42,632 nucleotides of DNA, from contig LFRV01000087.1 of NCBI GenBank assembly GCA_001512485.1, forward strand, positions 1-42,632, in the 5' to 3' direction. The notes under the pieces are model-generated. The model was not told the DNA's origin. It saw only the letters and a program-made list of their open reading frames with translations, and searched no databases. Source of the stretch: Clostridiales bacterium DTU069. GTDB lineage: Bacteria; Bacillota; Clostridia; DSM-8532. Position numbers and translations under genes: made by a program. Of this stretch, positions 7,582 to 15,449 are shown one piece after another; within the stretch, counting starts at the first letter, position 1; every line of letters begins with the position of its first letter.

Positions 7582-8319
7582 TTACTTTTTCCCTATGTAA
7601 AAACAGCGTTCCGTCGTTTGTGACGGTTTTTCAAATGTGAGTGCATTAAACACGTCCGCGAGTTCAAGCCCGGAGCCGCAAATGGCAGACCGTATTTCTT
7701 CATAAGACCATGCCCGCTGTTTCTGTCTTTCCTCGAGTCTTTTGTATATATCCCCTGTTTCCCTTACAAAAATGGTCAGGTCAAAATCGCATATTTTGTT
7801 TCCAGGATCGTACCTGTTCTGCCAAAGGTATGCTACATCATCCCTGATCTCATAAAAAAGGTTGTCTGCAAAAACATGCTCAAACTTATAAGGCGTATTC
7901 AAATCAAATATAAAAAGCCCGCCGGGATTAATATAATTTCCACAAAGCCTGAAAATATCCCTCATATCGTTCATATCAAGGATATAATTAAGGCTGTCCA
8001 TTGTGCATACAATGATATCCACGGTGCCATACAATTCAAATGACCTCATATCCTGGCATATCCACAAAGGAGAAACCTCGCTTAAATCCGCTTTTTCCAC
8101 CGCACGGTTCAGCATTTCGGGTGATATGTCGATACCGATCATATCATAGCCCCGCTTATCCAATTCCAGCGTCAGGCTTCCGGTGCCGCAAGCAAGATCA
8201 AGAACAAGCTCCGGTTTTACCGCGTATCTTCGGAATATTTCCTCAATATAATCCGCCCACCGCGAATAATCCACATCAGCCATCAACAGATCGTATACCA
8301 GTGATAAATCGCTGTACAT
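7582..8319 (-). CDS. Class I SAM-dependent methyltransferase
   Basis: The 245-residue product is a Rossmann-fold methyltransferase that would use S-adenosylmethionine. Motif I reads VLDLACGTGSLTLEL (near residues 39-53), followed by the acidic end of strand 2 in GIDISPEML and a motif-IV-like segment IICTMDSLNYI. The YDLLM near the N-terminus is common in small clostridial methyltransferases of unassigned substrate. The start is ATG with a run of G bases upstream. It is the last - strand gene of the 7.6-15 kb group, 32 bases after the small spore protein gene. The substrate cannot be told from the sequence. Confidence 0.85.
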   Translation of the reverse strand: MYSDLSLVYDLLMADVDYSRWADYIEEIFRRYAVKPELVLDLACGTGSLTLELDKRGYDMIGIDISPEMLNRAVEKADLSEVSPLWICQDMRSFELYGTVDIIVCTMDSLNYILDMNDMRDIFRLCGNYINPGGLFIFDLNTPYKFEHVFADNLFYEIRDDVAYLWQNRYDPGNKICDFDLTIFVRETGDIYKRLEERQKQRAWSYEEIRSAICGSGLELADVFNALTFEKPSQTTERCFYIGKK

Positions 8320-8351
8320 TCAAACCCCCACTCAATACTTACAACGGGCAT

Positions 8352-8504
8352 CTAGCCGGATTTTTTTCTCTTTGACAACAGCCCGCCGATACGCCCGGTT
8401 TCCTTCGCGCTAAGGCTTTTCCAGCCGTCTTTTTGCACCTTTTCCAGAAGGCCCAGTTCTTTTGCTATTTCCAGTTTCAGTTTTTCGTTTTTTTTCAGTG
8501 CCAT
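8352..8504 (-). CDS. Small acid-soluble spore protein, SspF-like
   Basis: A 50-residue gene, easily missed because of its size. The product is basic and contains the family pattern LEIAKELGLLEKVQ, then GWKSLSAKETGRIGG, and ends in a lysine/arginine tail (LLSKRKKSG). This matches the short clostridial alpha/beta-type spore proteins related to SspF, which coat and protect DNA in the dormant spore. The reading frame is clean from ATG at 8504 to TAG at 8352-8354, with the Shine-Dalgarno GAGGTGG four bases upstream. Such genes are expressed in the forespore under sigma-G or sigma-F. A weak sigma-G-like pair lies upstream but is too close to the start to be convincing. Neighbours are the S41 protease upstream and the methyltransferase downstream. 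Confidence 0.82.
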   Translation of the reverse strand: MALKKNEKLKLEIAKELGLLEKVQKDGWKSLSAKETGRIGGLLSKRKKSG

Positions 8505-8571
8505 AAAACCACCTCAAATACTATTATTGCCCTGTAAGTTTTATGGTATACAAAGAACGGAAAAACAAAAA

Positions 8572-9801
8572 CTATTCTTCCTGTACGGCAATCAACCTGT
8601 TAATTTCCTGAATCGCGCAGGCAAGCTGCCTGTCTTCTCCCTCCGGGATATCCTCTATGCTGTAATAGCGGTACTGCTGATCATTCTCCACTTCAATATC
8701 CGGCGTCACTCCAACATCCTGAATACACACCCCTGAAGGAGTATAATACTTCGACACGGTATATTTCAGACCTGCTCCGCCTTCAAGTCTGACAATTGAC
8801 TGAACAAGACCTTTCCCAAAAGTTGTTTTCCCGACAAGCGTTCCTTTTCCATATTCCTTAATCGCGGCTGACAGGATTTCGGAAGCACTTGCACTATATT
8901 CATTTATAAGAACTGTCATAGGTATATTCAGTTCGTTTGCGTCGGATTTTTTTTCTTCGCGTTTTCCGTTTCTGTCCTCAGTGTAAACAATAATACCTTC
9001 CGGAACAATCATATCCGCGATACGGACAACCTGCTCATAATCGCCTCCCGGATTGTTCCTGAGATCAAGTATAATGCCTTTCGCGCCGTTCATTATGAGT
9101 TTATTCACATGATTTGCAAAATCATATGAGATATCCTCATCAAACAACTTCAACTGTATATACCCGATATTGCCTTCGAGCATATCGCTGTGGATATATA
9201 CCAAATTAATTACCTGGCGTACCATATTGAATGTTATATAATCATTTATCTCAGGCCTGTAAACCGTTACTTCAACATTTGTCCCGGGAACTCCCCTGAT
9301 TTTTTGCACGATAAGCTCCGAATCCTTAATTGGCGTTACGTCTTCCCCATCAACCTTAACTATTTTATCTCCTATACGCATTCCCGCCTCTTTTGCAGGA
9401 GAACCGGCAAAGGTCTCCGATACGGTTAGCAAATCATTTTCATCCATATAAACAGTTACGCCAATTCCGACATAATTACCTGATTGCTTTTCCATGAAAT
9501 CCTTCATTTGTTTCGCCGTGTAGTAGACCGTATACGGATCATCAACCGCTTGCGCCATTCCGCTTATTGCTCCTTCAAGAAGCTTGTTTTCATCTACAGC
9601 TTCGTAATATGTCTGCATTAAAATGGTTTTTACACGGTTGAAGTTAATTATATTCTCTCTTGATACATTGCGGTTAAAGCTTATCTGGTATTGGGGATTT
9701 AAAAAGTTAATTATCGAATAGGTGAATAATCCTGCGACAAAAAAAACAACCGCTATCAAAAAACAAATAACCCCCATCAGCCAATTACGATTTGATTTCA
9801 T
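8572..9801 (-). CDS. S41 family carboxy-terminal processing protease
   Basis: This is a membrane-anchored serine protease of the CtpA/CtpB type. The 409-residue product has one N-terminal membrane segment (about residues 9-31) and a PDZ domain (about 95-190, with GIGVTVY and GDKIVKVDGEDV). The S41 catalytic domain follows: LDLRNNPGG, then the serine in EYSASASEI, then the general-base lysine in GKTTFGKG. ATG is preceded by AGGAAG. It follows the M23 peptidase gene in the same direction; this order (ftsEX, M23, S41) is common in Firmicutes. In Bacillus, CtpB cleaves SpoIVFA during sporulation, so a sporulation or wall-signalling role is plausible here but not shown. A terminator separates it from the M23 gene. 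Confidence 0.92.
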   Translation of the reverse strand: MKSNRNWLMGVICFLIAVVFFVAGLFTYSIINFLNPQYQISFNRNVSRENIINFNRVKTILMQTYYEAVDENKLLEGAISGMAQAVDDPYTVYYTAKQMKDFMEKQSGNYVGIGVTVYMDENDLLTVSETFAGSPAKEAGMRIGDKIVKVDGEDVTPIKDSELIVQKIRGVPGTNVEVTVYRPEINDYITFNMVRQVINLVYIHSDMLEGNIGYIQLKLFDEDISYDFANHVNKLIMNGAKGIILDLRNNPGGDYEQVVRIADMIVPEGIIVYTEDRNGKREEKKSDANELNIPMTVLINEYSASASEILSAAIKEYGKGTLVGKTTFGKGLVQSIVRLEGGAGLKYTVSKYYTPSGVCIQDVGVTPDIEVENDQQYRYYSIEDIPEGEDRQLACAIQEINRLIAVQEE

Positions 9802-9917
9802 TTACACACTTCCTATTCAAAAATTTTATTAGTGTATTAGCACTCCTGTTTATATATATTTCCTAATTTTTTTAAAATGTATATTCATTTTTATCGTATT
9901 GATCTATATTATCTAAA

Positions 9918-9946
9918 AGAAATACCCGGTAAACCCGGGTATTTCT
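9918..9946 (-). terminator. Stem-loop after the M23 peptidase gene
   Basis: A 12-bp perfect stem (9918-9929 with 9935-9946) and a 5-base loop, 40 bases after the stop of the peptidase gene. On the - strand a short TTTT follows. The T-run is short, so some read-through into the protease gene is likely. Confidence 0.6.
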
Positions 9947-9986
9947 TCTTATGCAAAAGAATTACTTAAAATTAACAATATGCCCT

Positions 9987-11156
9987 TTACGGTTTTACAT
10001 ATTTTAACGGGTTTTGCGGCGCGCCATTTACTCTGACTTCAAAGTGAAGATGCGGTCCGGTTGCTGTCCCTGTCATCCCGGCTTTCGCAATGGCTTGCTC
10101 GGCTTTTACATATTGGCCTGTTTTAACATTAAACCCCCTGTTTACAATATGTGCATACAATGTAGTAATACCACCGCCGTGATCAATTATAATTGTGTTT
10201 CCATACCCGCTCCGTGAACCCGCATAAATAACGACACCATCGGCAGCGGCTACAATCTGCTCGTTCATCGCTGAACCAATATCAATACCCGTATGCATTT
10301 TCCAAACTTTATAAATCGGATGAAGCCTGTTGCCGTAACCAGATGCAATATGCTTATTTGTCGGCATGGGCCATACCATTGTTCCGCCTATATATTCAGC
10401 ACCCATGGTCTTCATGTTTTTTATAAGCTGCTCAAGTTCTTTCGACTCTTTCAGCATCTGATCCATCATTTTTTCGTATTTTTTAATTTCCTTATCATCG
10501 GCGTATATTCTGTTTTCAAGGGAAGAACGCGAAACTTCAAGCTCTTCTATCTTTTGCGCGTACAAATTGGCCTGCTCTATGCAATTCTCAACTTCCAGCG
10601 CTTTTTGCTCTTTAAGCTGCTCAATTTCAATGCGTTTTCTTTCAAGGGAATCAAGAAGCCTTTGATCTTCATCGGAAAGCAATTGCATATATCTTATTTT
10701 GATAAAAAGTTCGTTAAGGTTCTTGCATTTAAACAGTTCATCAAGATCCCATATCGTAACTGTCCGTTTATGCATAATCCGCAGGCGTTCTTTCAACATT
10801 TCTTCCTGCCTGGCATACTCATCTTCCGCAATCAGTATCGCCTCATCAAGCGATTGTATCGCAGATTCAAGAAGCTGTATCCTCTGCTCGACCTCTTCTT
10901 TCTTAAGGCCGATATTCTCAAGTTCCTTGATAACCTCATCGCGTTTTTTCTTGTTCCAATTCAAATCAGCTTTCTTTTCCTGAATTTGGCTGCTGACTTT
11001 TTTTATGTTTGAGTCTTTTTCCTGCTTTTGCTTTTCATATTCTGAAAGCTGATTGGCAAAGCTTTGCGTCATAAACACAACAACTAATATCAATGCCACG
11101 ATTAAGTAACTTACGCGCTTTATCATATGTGACTGTTCCCCCCGTTTTTTCCGCAT
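9987..11156 (-). CDS. Murein hydrolase activator-type M23 peptidase with coiled coil
   Basis: An extracytoplasmic peptidoglycan hydrolase of the EnvC/PcsB-like group. After a signal-anchor segment (about residues 13-35) comes a long coiled coil (about 35-255, rich in Glu/Lys/Gln) and a C-terminal LytM/M23 domain. Unlike true EnvC, the zinc motifs are intact (HTGIDIG near 289 and HLHFEV near 370), so the enzyme should be active. The coiled coil is the part expected to bind the FtsEX loop, and ftsEX lies just upstream. ATG at 11156 has GGAGGG eight bases upstream; a GTG three bases earlier is the alternative. A promoter-like pair at 11349-11378 could drive it separately from ftsX. The inferred job is wall remodelling in division or sporulation under FtsEX control. 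Confidence 0.9.
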   Translation of the reverse strand: MRKKRGEQSHMIKRVSYLIVALILVVVFMTQSFANQLSEYEKQKQEKDSNIKKVSSQIQEKKADLNWNKKKRDEVIKELENIGLKKEEVEQRIQLLESAIQSLDEAILIAEDEYARQEEMLKERLRIMHKRTVTIWDLDELFKCKNLNELFIKIRYMQLLSDEDQRLLDSLERKRIEIEQLKEQKALEVENCIEQANLYAQKIEELEVSRSSLENRIYADDKEIKKYEKMMDQMLKESKELEQLIKNMKTMGAEYIGGTMVWPMPTNKHIASGYGNRLHPIYKVWKMHTGIDIGSAMNEQIVAAADGVVIYAGSRSGYGNTIIIDHGGGITTLYAHIVNRGFNVKTGQYVKAEQAIAKAGMTGTATGPHLHFEVRVNGAPQNPLKYVKP

Positions 11157-11348
11157 CACATTAGCCCTCCGGTACAGGTCCGCATCCTAACCGAAATGTG
11201 AATTTGGTCTGGTAATCATTATAAGTATAAGGGTATATATGTATTTTCGGCTGCAAACCATTATTTTTTTATAGTTTTTATGTTTTTTATAAAACCGAAG
11301 CAATTATAGAGCGAGTAATATTATACCTCCAAATAAATCTTTGTTATT

Positions 11349-11378
11349 ATTATACATAAACAAGCACTATACATTCAA
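11349..11378 (-). promoter_or_regulatory. Possible promoter of the M23 peptidase gene
   Basis: On the - strand, TTGAAT (11373-11378), 18 bases, TATAAT (11349-11354). It overlaps the 3' end of ftsX. The leader to the peptidase start would be about 185 bases, in which I see no clear riboswitch. Confidence 0.4.
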
Positions 11379-12266
11379 GTGTTTTCGTACAGAAATTATA
11401 CTTCCTACCGCGCCCATAACGACACCGATAATAATATAAACAAAAAGGACTTGGCCGCCTATATCTTTAAGAGGGAGCATTCGTATAAGACTCATCCCCG
11501 AAACAACCGCTTCGGAATTGATGTAAGTTTCAAGCGCGTTATACAGATAACCGGTTATTACAAACGAGATAACGGATCCTACAAGACCGATAATGATGCC
11601 TTCAATAATAAACGGCCATCGGATGAACCAATCGGTCGCGCCGATATATTTCATAATGCCTATTTCTCTACGCCTTGCGTAAACGGTAAGCTTTATAGTG
11701 TTTGAAATTATCGAAACGGATATAATAAGCAGCAGGGCCAGAATAAACATGCTCCCCGCATTAATCCATTTCAAAATAAGCGACAGCTTATCAAGAAAAT
11801 CTTTCGGAAAATCAATATCTTCAACTCCGGTAAAAGTCCGCATCTCTTGCGCAAACTCATCGATCTGTCCGGCATCTTTCAGGCGCAGCCTGAATGACTC
11901 GCTTAAAAATTCCGGGGTATAACCCTTCAGCAATGACGGATCCTCCAGTGCTTCGTTCAACTCGGCAAAGGCCTGTTCTTTTGTTATTCTGTCGCATTTA
12001 AGCACACGTTCATCGTTTTTAAGTCTTAATTCTATATCATCGGCCTGAAGGGGAGCAATATCCTTGTCGAGCCATATTACTACCTCGGCAATTTGTTTTT
12101 CCATCTGTTTTAAATTAAACGTCAGAATTAAAGTAACCAAAAGAAATAATCCGAATATAAGAAGGGACGAGACTACCATTGTCAGCGAAGCAAGAGTCAT
12201 CAACAGGTTCTTGTATGTATTCGAAAACCCTTCCCTAATCATGTATTTTATGGTTCTAAACTTCAT
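11367..12266 (-). CDS. ftsX: Cell division ABC transporter permease-like protein FtsX
   Basis: FtsX is the membrane partner of FtsE; together they switch on peptidoglycan hydrolases from across the membrane. The 299-residue form starts MKFRTIKYMIREGF, the usual FtsX beginning, has a membrane segment at about 22-50, an extracellular loop of about 110 residues, and three membrane segments in the C-terminal half. The reading frame is open upstream to 12359, but that extension overlaps ftsE by more than 100 bases and lacks FtsX character. ATG at 12266 overlaps the ftsE stop by 11 bases, the expected translational coupling, with GGGG upstream. The likely extracellular partner is the M23 coiled-coil protein encoded next. 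Confidence 0.93.
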   Translation of the reverse strand: MKFRTIKYMIREGFSNTYKNLLMTLASLTMVVSSLLIFGLFLLVTLILTFNLKQMEKQIAEVVIWLDKDIAPLQADDIELRLKNDERVLKCDRITKEQAFAELNEALEDPSLLKGYTPEFLSESFRLRLKDAGQIDEFAQEMRTFTGVEDIDFPKDFLDKLSLILKWINAGSMFILALLLIISVSIISNTIKLTVYARRREIGIMKYIGATDWFIRWPFIIEGIIIGLVGSVISFVITGYLYNALETYINSEAVVSGMSLIRMLPLKDIGGQVLFVYIIIGVVMGAVGSIISVRKHLNV

Positions 12267-12951
12267 TCGTATAATTCCCCTTTTGAACATCGTGGATAAT
12301 CCGGCCGTAATCGAGGGAAATAACCCTCTTTTCCATTTCATCCACGAGGCTTTTTTCATGCGTTGCTACAATTACCGTTGTACCCCGTTGATTTATTTCA
12401 TCCAACAGATACATTATCTCACGGCTTATACCGGGATCGAGATTTCCCGTAGGTTCATCGGCAAGCAGAATCGACGGATTGTTTACGAGCGCCCTTGCAA
12501 GCGACACCCGCTGCTGTTCCCCTCCCGAAAGTTGATCGGGATACACCTTTGCCTTTTTGCTTAGCCCCACAAGCGCCAATGCGACAGGGACCTGTCTGCG
12601 AATTTCTTTTGGCTGCGCCTCCACAATCTGCATCGCAAAAGCAACATTATCATAAACGGTTTTGTTCGGCAGCAGGCGAAAATCCTGGAATACTACCCCA
12701 AGGCCGCGCCTAAGGTACGGAATCTCCGAGCGCCGCATATTGTGTATACTGAATCCGTTTACATATACTTCGCCTTCGGTTGGAACTTCTTCATGTAATA
12801 TAAGCTTTAGCAGAGTTGATTTGCCGGAACCGCTTGGCCCGACTACAAAAACAAATTCACCTTTCTCTATTGTAAAGGACGCATCCTGTAGCCCTATAGC
12901 ACCGTTAGAGTATCGTTTCGTCACAGACTTGAACTCAATCAAATCAAACAC
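12256..12951 (-). CDS. ftsE: Cell division ATP-binding protein FtsE
   Basis: FtsE is the cytoplasmic ATPase of the FtsEX complex. The 231-residue product has Walker A GPSGSGKST (38-46), the signature LSGGEQQRVSLARAL and Walker B ILLADEPTGNLD, followed by the switch histidine in VATHE. The frame opens at GTG (12951), only two bases after a GGAG. The in-frame TTG three codons later gives the family's usual beginning (MIEFKSVTKRY) with a spacing of about 11 bases, so the exact start is uncertain. It overlaps ftsX and follows the CdaR-like gene by 46 bases. Confidence 0.93.
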   Translation of the reverse strand: MFDLIEFKSVTKRYSNGAIGLQDASFTIEKGEFVFVVGPSGSGKSTLLKLILHEEVPTEGEVYVNGFSIHNMRRSEIPYLRRGLGVVFQDFRLLPNKTVYDNVAFAMQIVEAQPKEIRRQVPVALALVGLSKKAKVYPDQLSGGEQQRVSLARALVNNPSILLADEPTGNLDPGISREIMYLLDEINQRGTTVIVATHEKSLVDEMEKRVISLDYGRIIHDVQKGNYTNEV

Positions 12952-12997
12952 ATCTCCATTTTTATTTTATTATAAATTAATGAAAACGGAACAATGT

Positions 12998-14077
12998 TTA
13001 TTTTCCCGCTGCATCAAGATAGCGCTTTACCATCATGGCCACCTTGAAATGAATGGCATCTTCAAATATGCGCAAATCCATCCCTGTTATTTTCTGAATT
13101 TTATCCAGCCTGTAAACAAGAGTATTCCTGTGAACAAACAATTGCCTCGAAGTCTCGCTTACATTAAGGTTGTTTTCAAAAAATTTCTGGATAGTAATCA
13201 TTGTTTCCTGATCTATAAGCTCATAAACACCGTCTTTGAATATTTCATTCAAATACAGCTTGCATAGCGTCGTGGGAAGCTGGTAAATCAATCGACCGAT
13301 TCCTAAATTATTATAATCTATTATCGTTTTGTCCGACTCAAATATATTCCCTATCGTAAGGGCTGTTTGAGCGTCCTTGAAAGAACGTGTTATATCACGC
13401 AGCCGCTCAACTTCAGTGCCTATTCCGATACAGGCTTTTACCATAAGCTCCGTGTTAAGCGTATCGATTATCATTCTTGCTTTGCGGTAAATATCTTCTT
13501 TGTCTTCATCCTCTTTCAGTTCTTTAACAAGTACGGTATTCTGATCGTCAAGCAGTACAACAAAATCTCTGGCATAATTTGGGAATATGCTTTTTATTAT
13601 ATTGTACGCATGAATATCCTTTGATTTATCGGTGCGAACCAGATATGTTATCCTTCTGATATCATCTTTTATTCTTAATTCCTTTGCCCTGATTGAAATA
13701 TCTCCCGGAAGGACATTGCCAAGAAGTACGTTTTTTATAAAACTGTTTTTATCATATTTTTCTTCATAATAAAGCCTTGCGTTTTCAATACTAAGGCATA
13801 CAAGTTCCATCGCCTTCCTGCTCTGTACGGTATTACCGTATACATACGCGGTATAATCCATTCCTTTGCGGTTTCCAACCCTCATTAATGCAATTTCATC
13901 GTTTTCGAAATAATCTTCACCGGAATTAATAAAATCGACAGCATCTTCATTATATTTACCGATTTCTGAAGACACTGTGCTCGCAATCACCATTCCATAT
14001 GAATCCGTAATACCCGCATCGCTTTTCAAAATTTCTTTAATACGGTAAACAAGCGACTGAAAAACTTTTGCAGCCAA
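12998..14077 (-). CDS. CdaR/PucR-type transcriptional regulator
   Basis: The 359-residue protein has an N-terminal sugar-diacid-recognition-like domain (about 1-130, with DSYGMVIASTV), a middle region of the GGDEF-like fold found in this family, and a C-terminal PucR helix-turn-helix (NVSETSRQLFVHRNTLVYRLDKI as two adjoining halves near residues 310-335). The frame opens at 14110, but a Shine-Dalgarno GGAGG lies seven bases before TTG at 14077, and a promoter at 14109-14138 would start transcription near 14102, inside the longer frame. Both favour the TTG start. Family members sense small acids such as glycerate or galactarate. Its place between ytxC and ftsEX does not point to a sugar-acid pathway, so the signal and targets are unknown. 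Confidence 0.82.
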   Translation of the reverse strand: MAAKVFQSLVYRIKEILKSDAGITDSYGMVIASTVSSEIGKYNEDAVDFINSGEDYFENDEIALMRVGNRKGMDYTAYVYGNTVQSRKAMELVCLSIENARLYYEEKYDKNSFIKNVLLGNVLPGDISIRAKELRIKDDIRRITYLVRTDKSKDIHAYNIIKSIFPNYARDFVVLLDDQNTVLVKELKEDEDKEDIYRKARMIIDTLNTELMVKACIGIGTEVERLRDITRSFKDAQTALTIGNIFESDKTIIDYNNLGIGRLIYQLPTTLCKLYLNEIFKDGVYELIDQETMITIQKFFENNLNVSETSRQLFVHRNTLVYRLDKIQKITGMDLRIFEDAIHFKVAMMVKRYLDAAGK

Positions 14078-14108
14078 AAAAATACCTCCAATCGTATAAA
14101 CACATATC

Positions 14109-14138
14109 ATTATACAACAATTTTTTTTGGAAGTACAA
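14109..14138 (-). promoter_or_regulatory. Sigma-A promoter of the CdaR-like gene
   Basis: On the - strand, TTGTAC (14133-14138), 18 bases, TATAAT (14109-14114). The leader is short and ends in GGAGG before the TTG start at 14077. Confidence 0.6.
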
Positions 14139-14194
14139 GGCCTTTCCTAAAGATTCGGGAATTTTCATGGTTTTTCAATTTTTTACGGATGGAT

Positions 14195-15043
14195 TTAGTC
14201 CTGAAATGCGGTTACCCTTCCTGAGAATACCTGCATAATGGTTTCCAGGAGCTCTTTGTTATTTATTGCCGACGTATTATGGACAATAATTTGTCTCGGC
14301 GCGGCTGAAATCAAAAAGCTTATCAACATATCCTCTTCTTTTATCGTTCCGTTGTGCTTTTCGTCATTCCATTCGCTGAACCATTGTTCGGATATTCTCT
14401 CCATGTTTTCATCGTAAATTGAAAAGCTGGAATCATTTTCAGCAATTACATGCACACAGCGAAACTTCGGCTTCTGCATTTGTACAAAATATGTCAAAAG
14501 TTTTATAAATTCCTGATATTCTTTTTCAACAAGATATTGCCTGACTGCCCAGTCAACTATATCTTCCAGTTCTTTTACATATTCCTGCATTCTGAAGGTG
14601 ACAAACCCCTCCAGGATAATATGGTTGCTCTGGTTAAGAAAATCGGCAAGCCTTCTTGTTACAATATTCCTTCTTCGTATTCGAATAACGGCATCAAAAT
14701 AGTTCTGATCTTTTTCCTGCAGTTTTTTTTGAGCTATTCCGACAATGTCCCGCCTCTCACCGGGTTTTAAATATCCATAATGCTTTTTAACAATCCGGTT
14801 GAGTATTAGTCCTTCATATGCTGTCATCATATATTCCGCAAGAACGGACGACAGTTGTTCAACAAATGCTGAATTCTTTTGCTGTTTTTCTTTTTTTTTG
14901 CACTCTACGGCTATAAGCCCATCACCATGTTCCTGATTAATCGTAATAATTTCTCCCGATGAATCGTTATTTATCAGTTCTTTCCGCAAATATGCCAACA
15001 GCTCTCCGGCTCCGTCACCGGCCGCTATACGGACAGGCTGCAT
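14195..15043 (-). CDS. ytxC: Sporulation protein YtxC
   Basis: This matches the YtxC family of sporeformers in length (282 residues; about 280 is usual) and in its conserved core: RRNIVTRRLADFL, then ILEGFVTFRMQEYVKEL, then EYQEFIKLLTYFV with the following VQMQKP. The biochemical role of YtxC is unknown; the family is assigned to sporulation from its distribution and expression. The frame opens at GTG 15049, which abuts the Shine-Dalgarno. ATG at 15043 has GGAAG seven bases upstream and is preferred. It is the first gene of the - strand group, followed by the CdaR-like gene after about 117 bases with its own promoter. Confidence 0.88.
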   Translation of the reverse strand: MQPVRIAAGDGAGELLAYLRKELINNDSSGEIITINQEHGDGLIAVECKKKEKQQKNSAFVEQLSSVLAEYMMTAYEGLILNRIVKKHYGYLKPGERRDIVGIAQKKLQEKDQNYFDAVIRIRRRNIVTRRLADFLNQSNHIILEGFVTFRMQEYVKELEDIVDWAVRQYLVEKEYQEFIKLLTYFVQMQKPKFRCVHVIAENDSSFSIYDENMERISEQWFSEWNDEKHNGTIKEEDMLISFLISAAPRQIIVHNTSAINNKELLETIMQVFSGRVTAFQD

Positions 15044-15449
15044 AATCACACTTCCTTTCCAGGTGTAGTATATGAATGTCCGAAAGTGCGTATTCTGTTC
15101 GGCGGCATGTAAAAAATGTTAATAATATGCATATAACCGCCCTACCGAGAAATAGCTTTTTCCCGATATTATTGTATTCGCAATCAGTTCCATCGGTACC
15201 ATCAATATGATTTTTCGGCTGATTGATAAAGTGATTGATTATGTCACCATAACGGCAGGAATGTAACAATAATTTTATCTCTTTTTTTATATAGTAATTA
15301 TTATGAAACTTTTTTGTCATAATTATCGTCTTAATATATTGCAAGATCAAACATGTTTACACCGAAGCCGATAAACCGACGGAGCGGTAATTCGTCTTTT
15401 GTCCGGCTGCTGACACTGTACAACAAGCAGGAGCATGGGAGTCAGAAAA
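15044..15449. other. Divergent intergenic region
   Basis: About 400 bases between ytxC (-) and a lipoprotein gene (+). It must hold promoters for both directions, but none stands out. I see AT-rich sequence and a weak AATAATT/AATTATT repeat near 15270-15310, and no gene. Confidence 0.4.

Noticed and set aside
8522-8551. Sigma-G-like promoter (GTATA, 18 bases, AATAATA on the - strand) before the small spore protein gene
   Set aside because: The predicted transcript start would fall inside the ribosome-binding site, and the -10 lacks the first C. It could be real but I cannot support it.
10293-11012. A 239-residue + strand open frame inside the M23 peptidase gene
   Set aside because: It is antisense to a well-supported coiled-coil/M23 gene, is rich in Phe/Leu/Ile as expected from reversed Glu/Lys-rich codons, and has no supporting start signal.
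12267-12359. N-terminal extension of FtsX to 12359
   Set aside because: It lies wholly inside ftsE, and MKFRTIKYMIREGF at 12266 is the usual FtsX beginning.
12979-12994. Possible catabolite-response element near TGAAAACGGAACAA
   Set aside because: It departs from the cre consensus in the right half and lies at the end of a gene with no sugar link.
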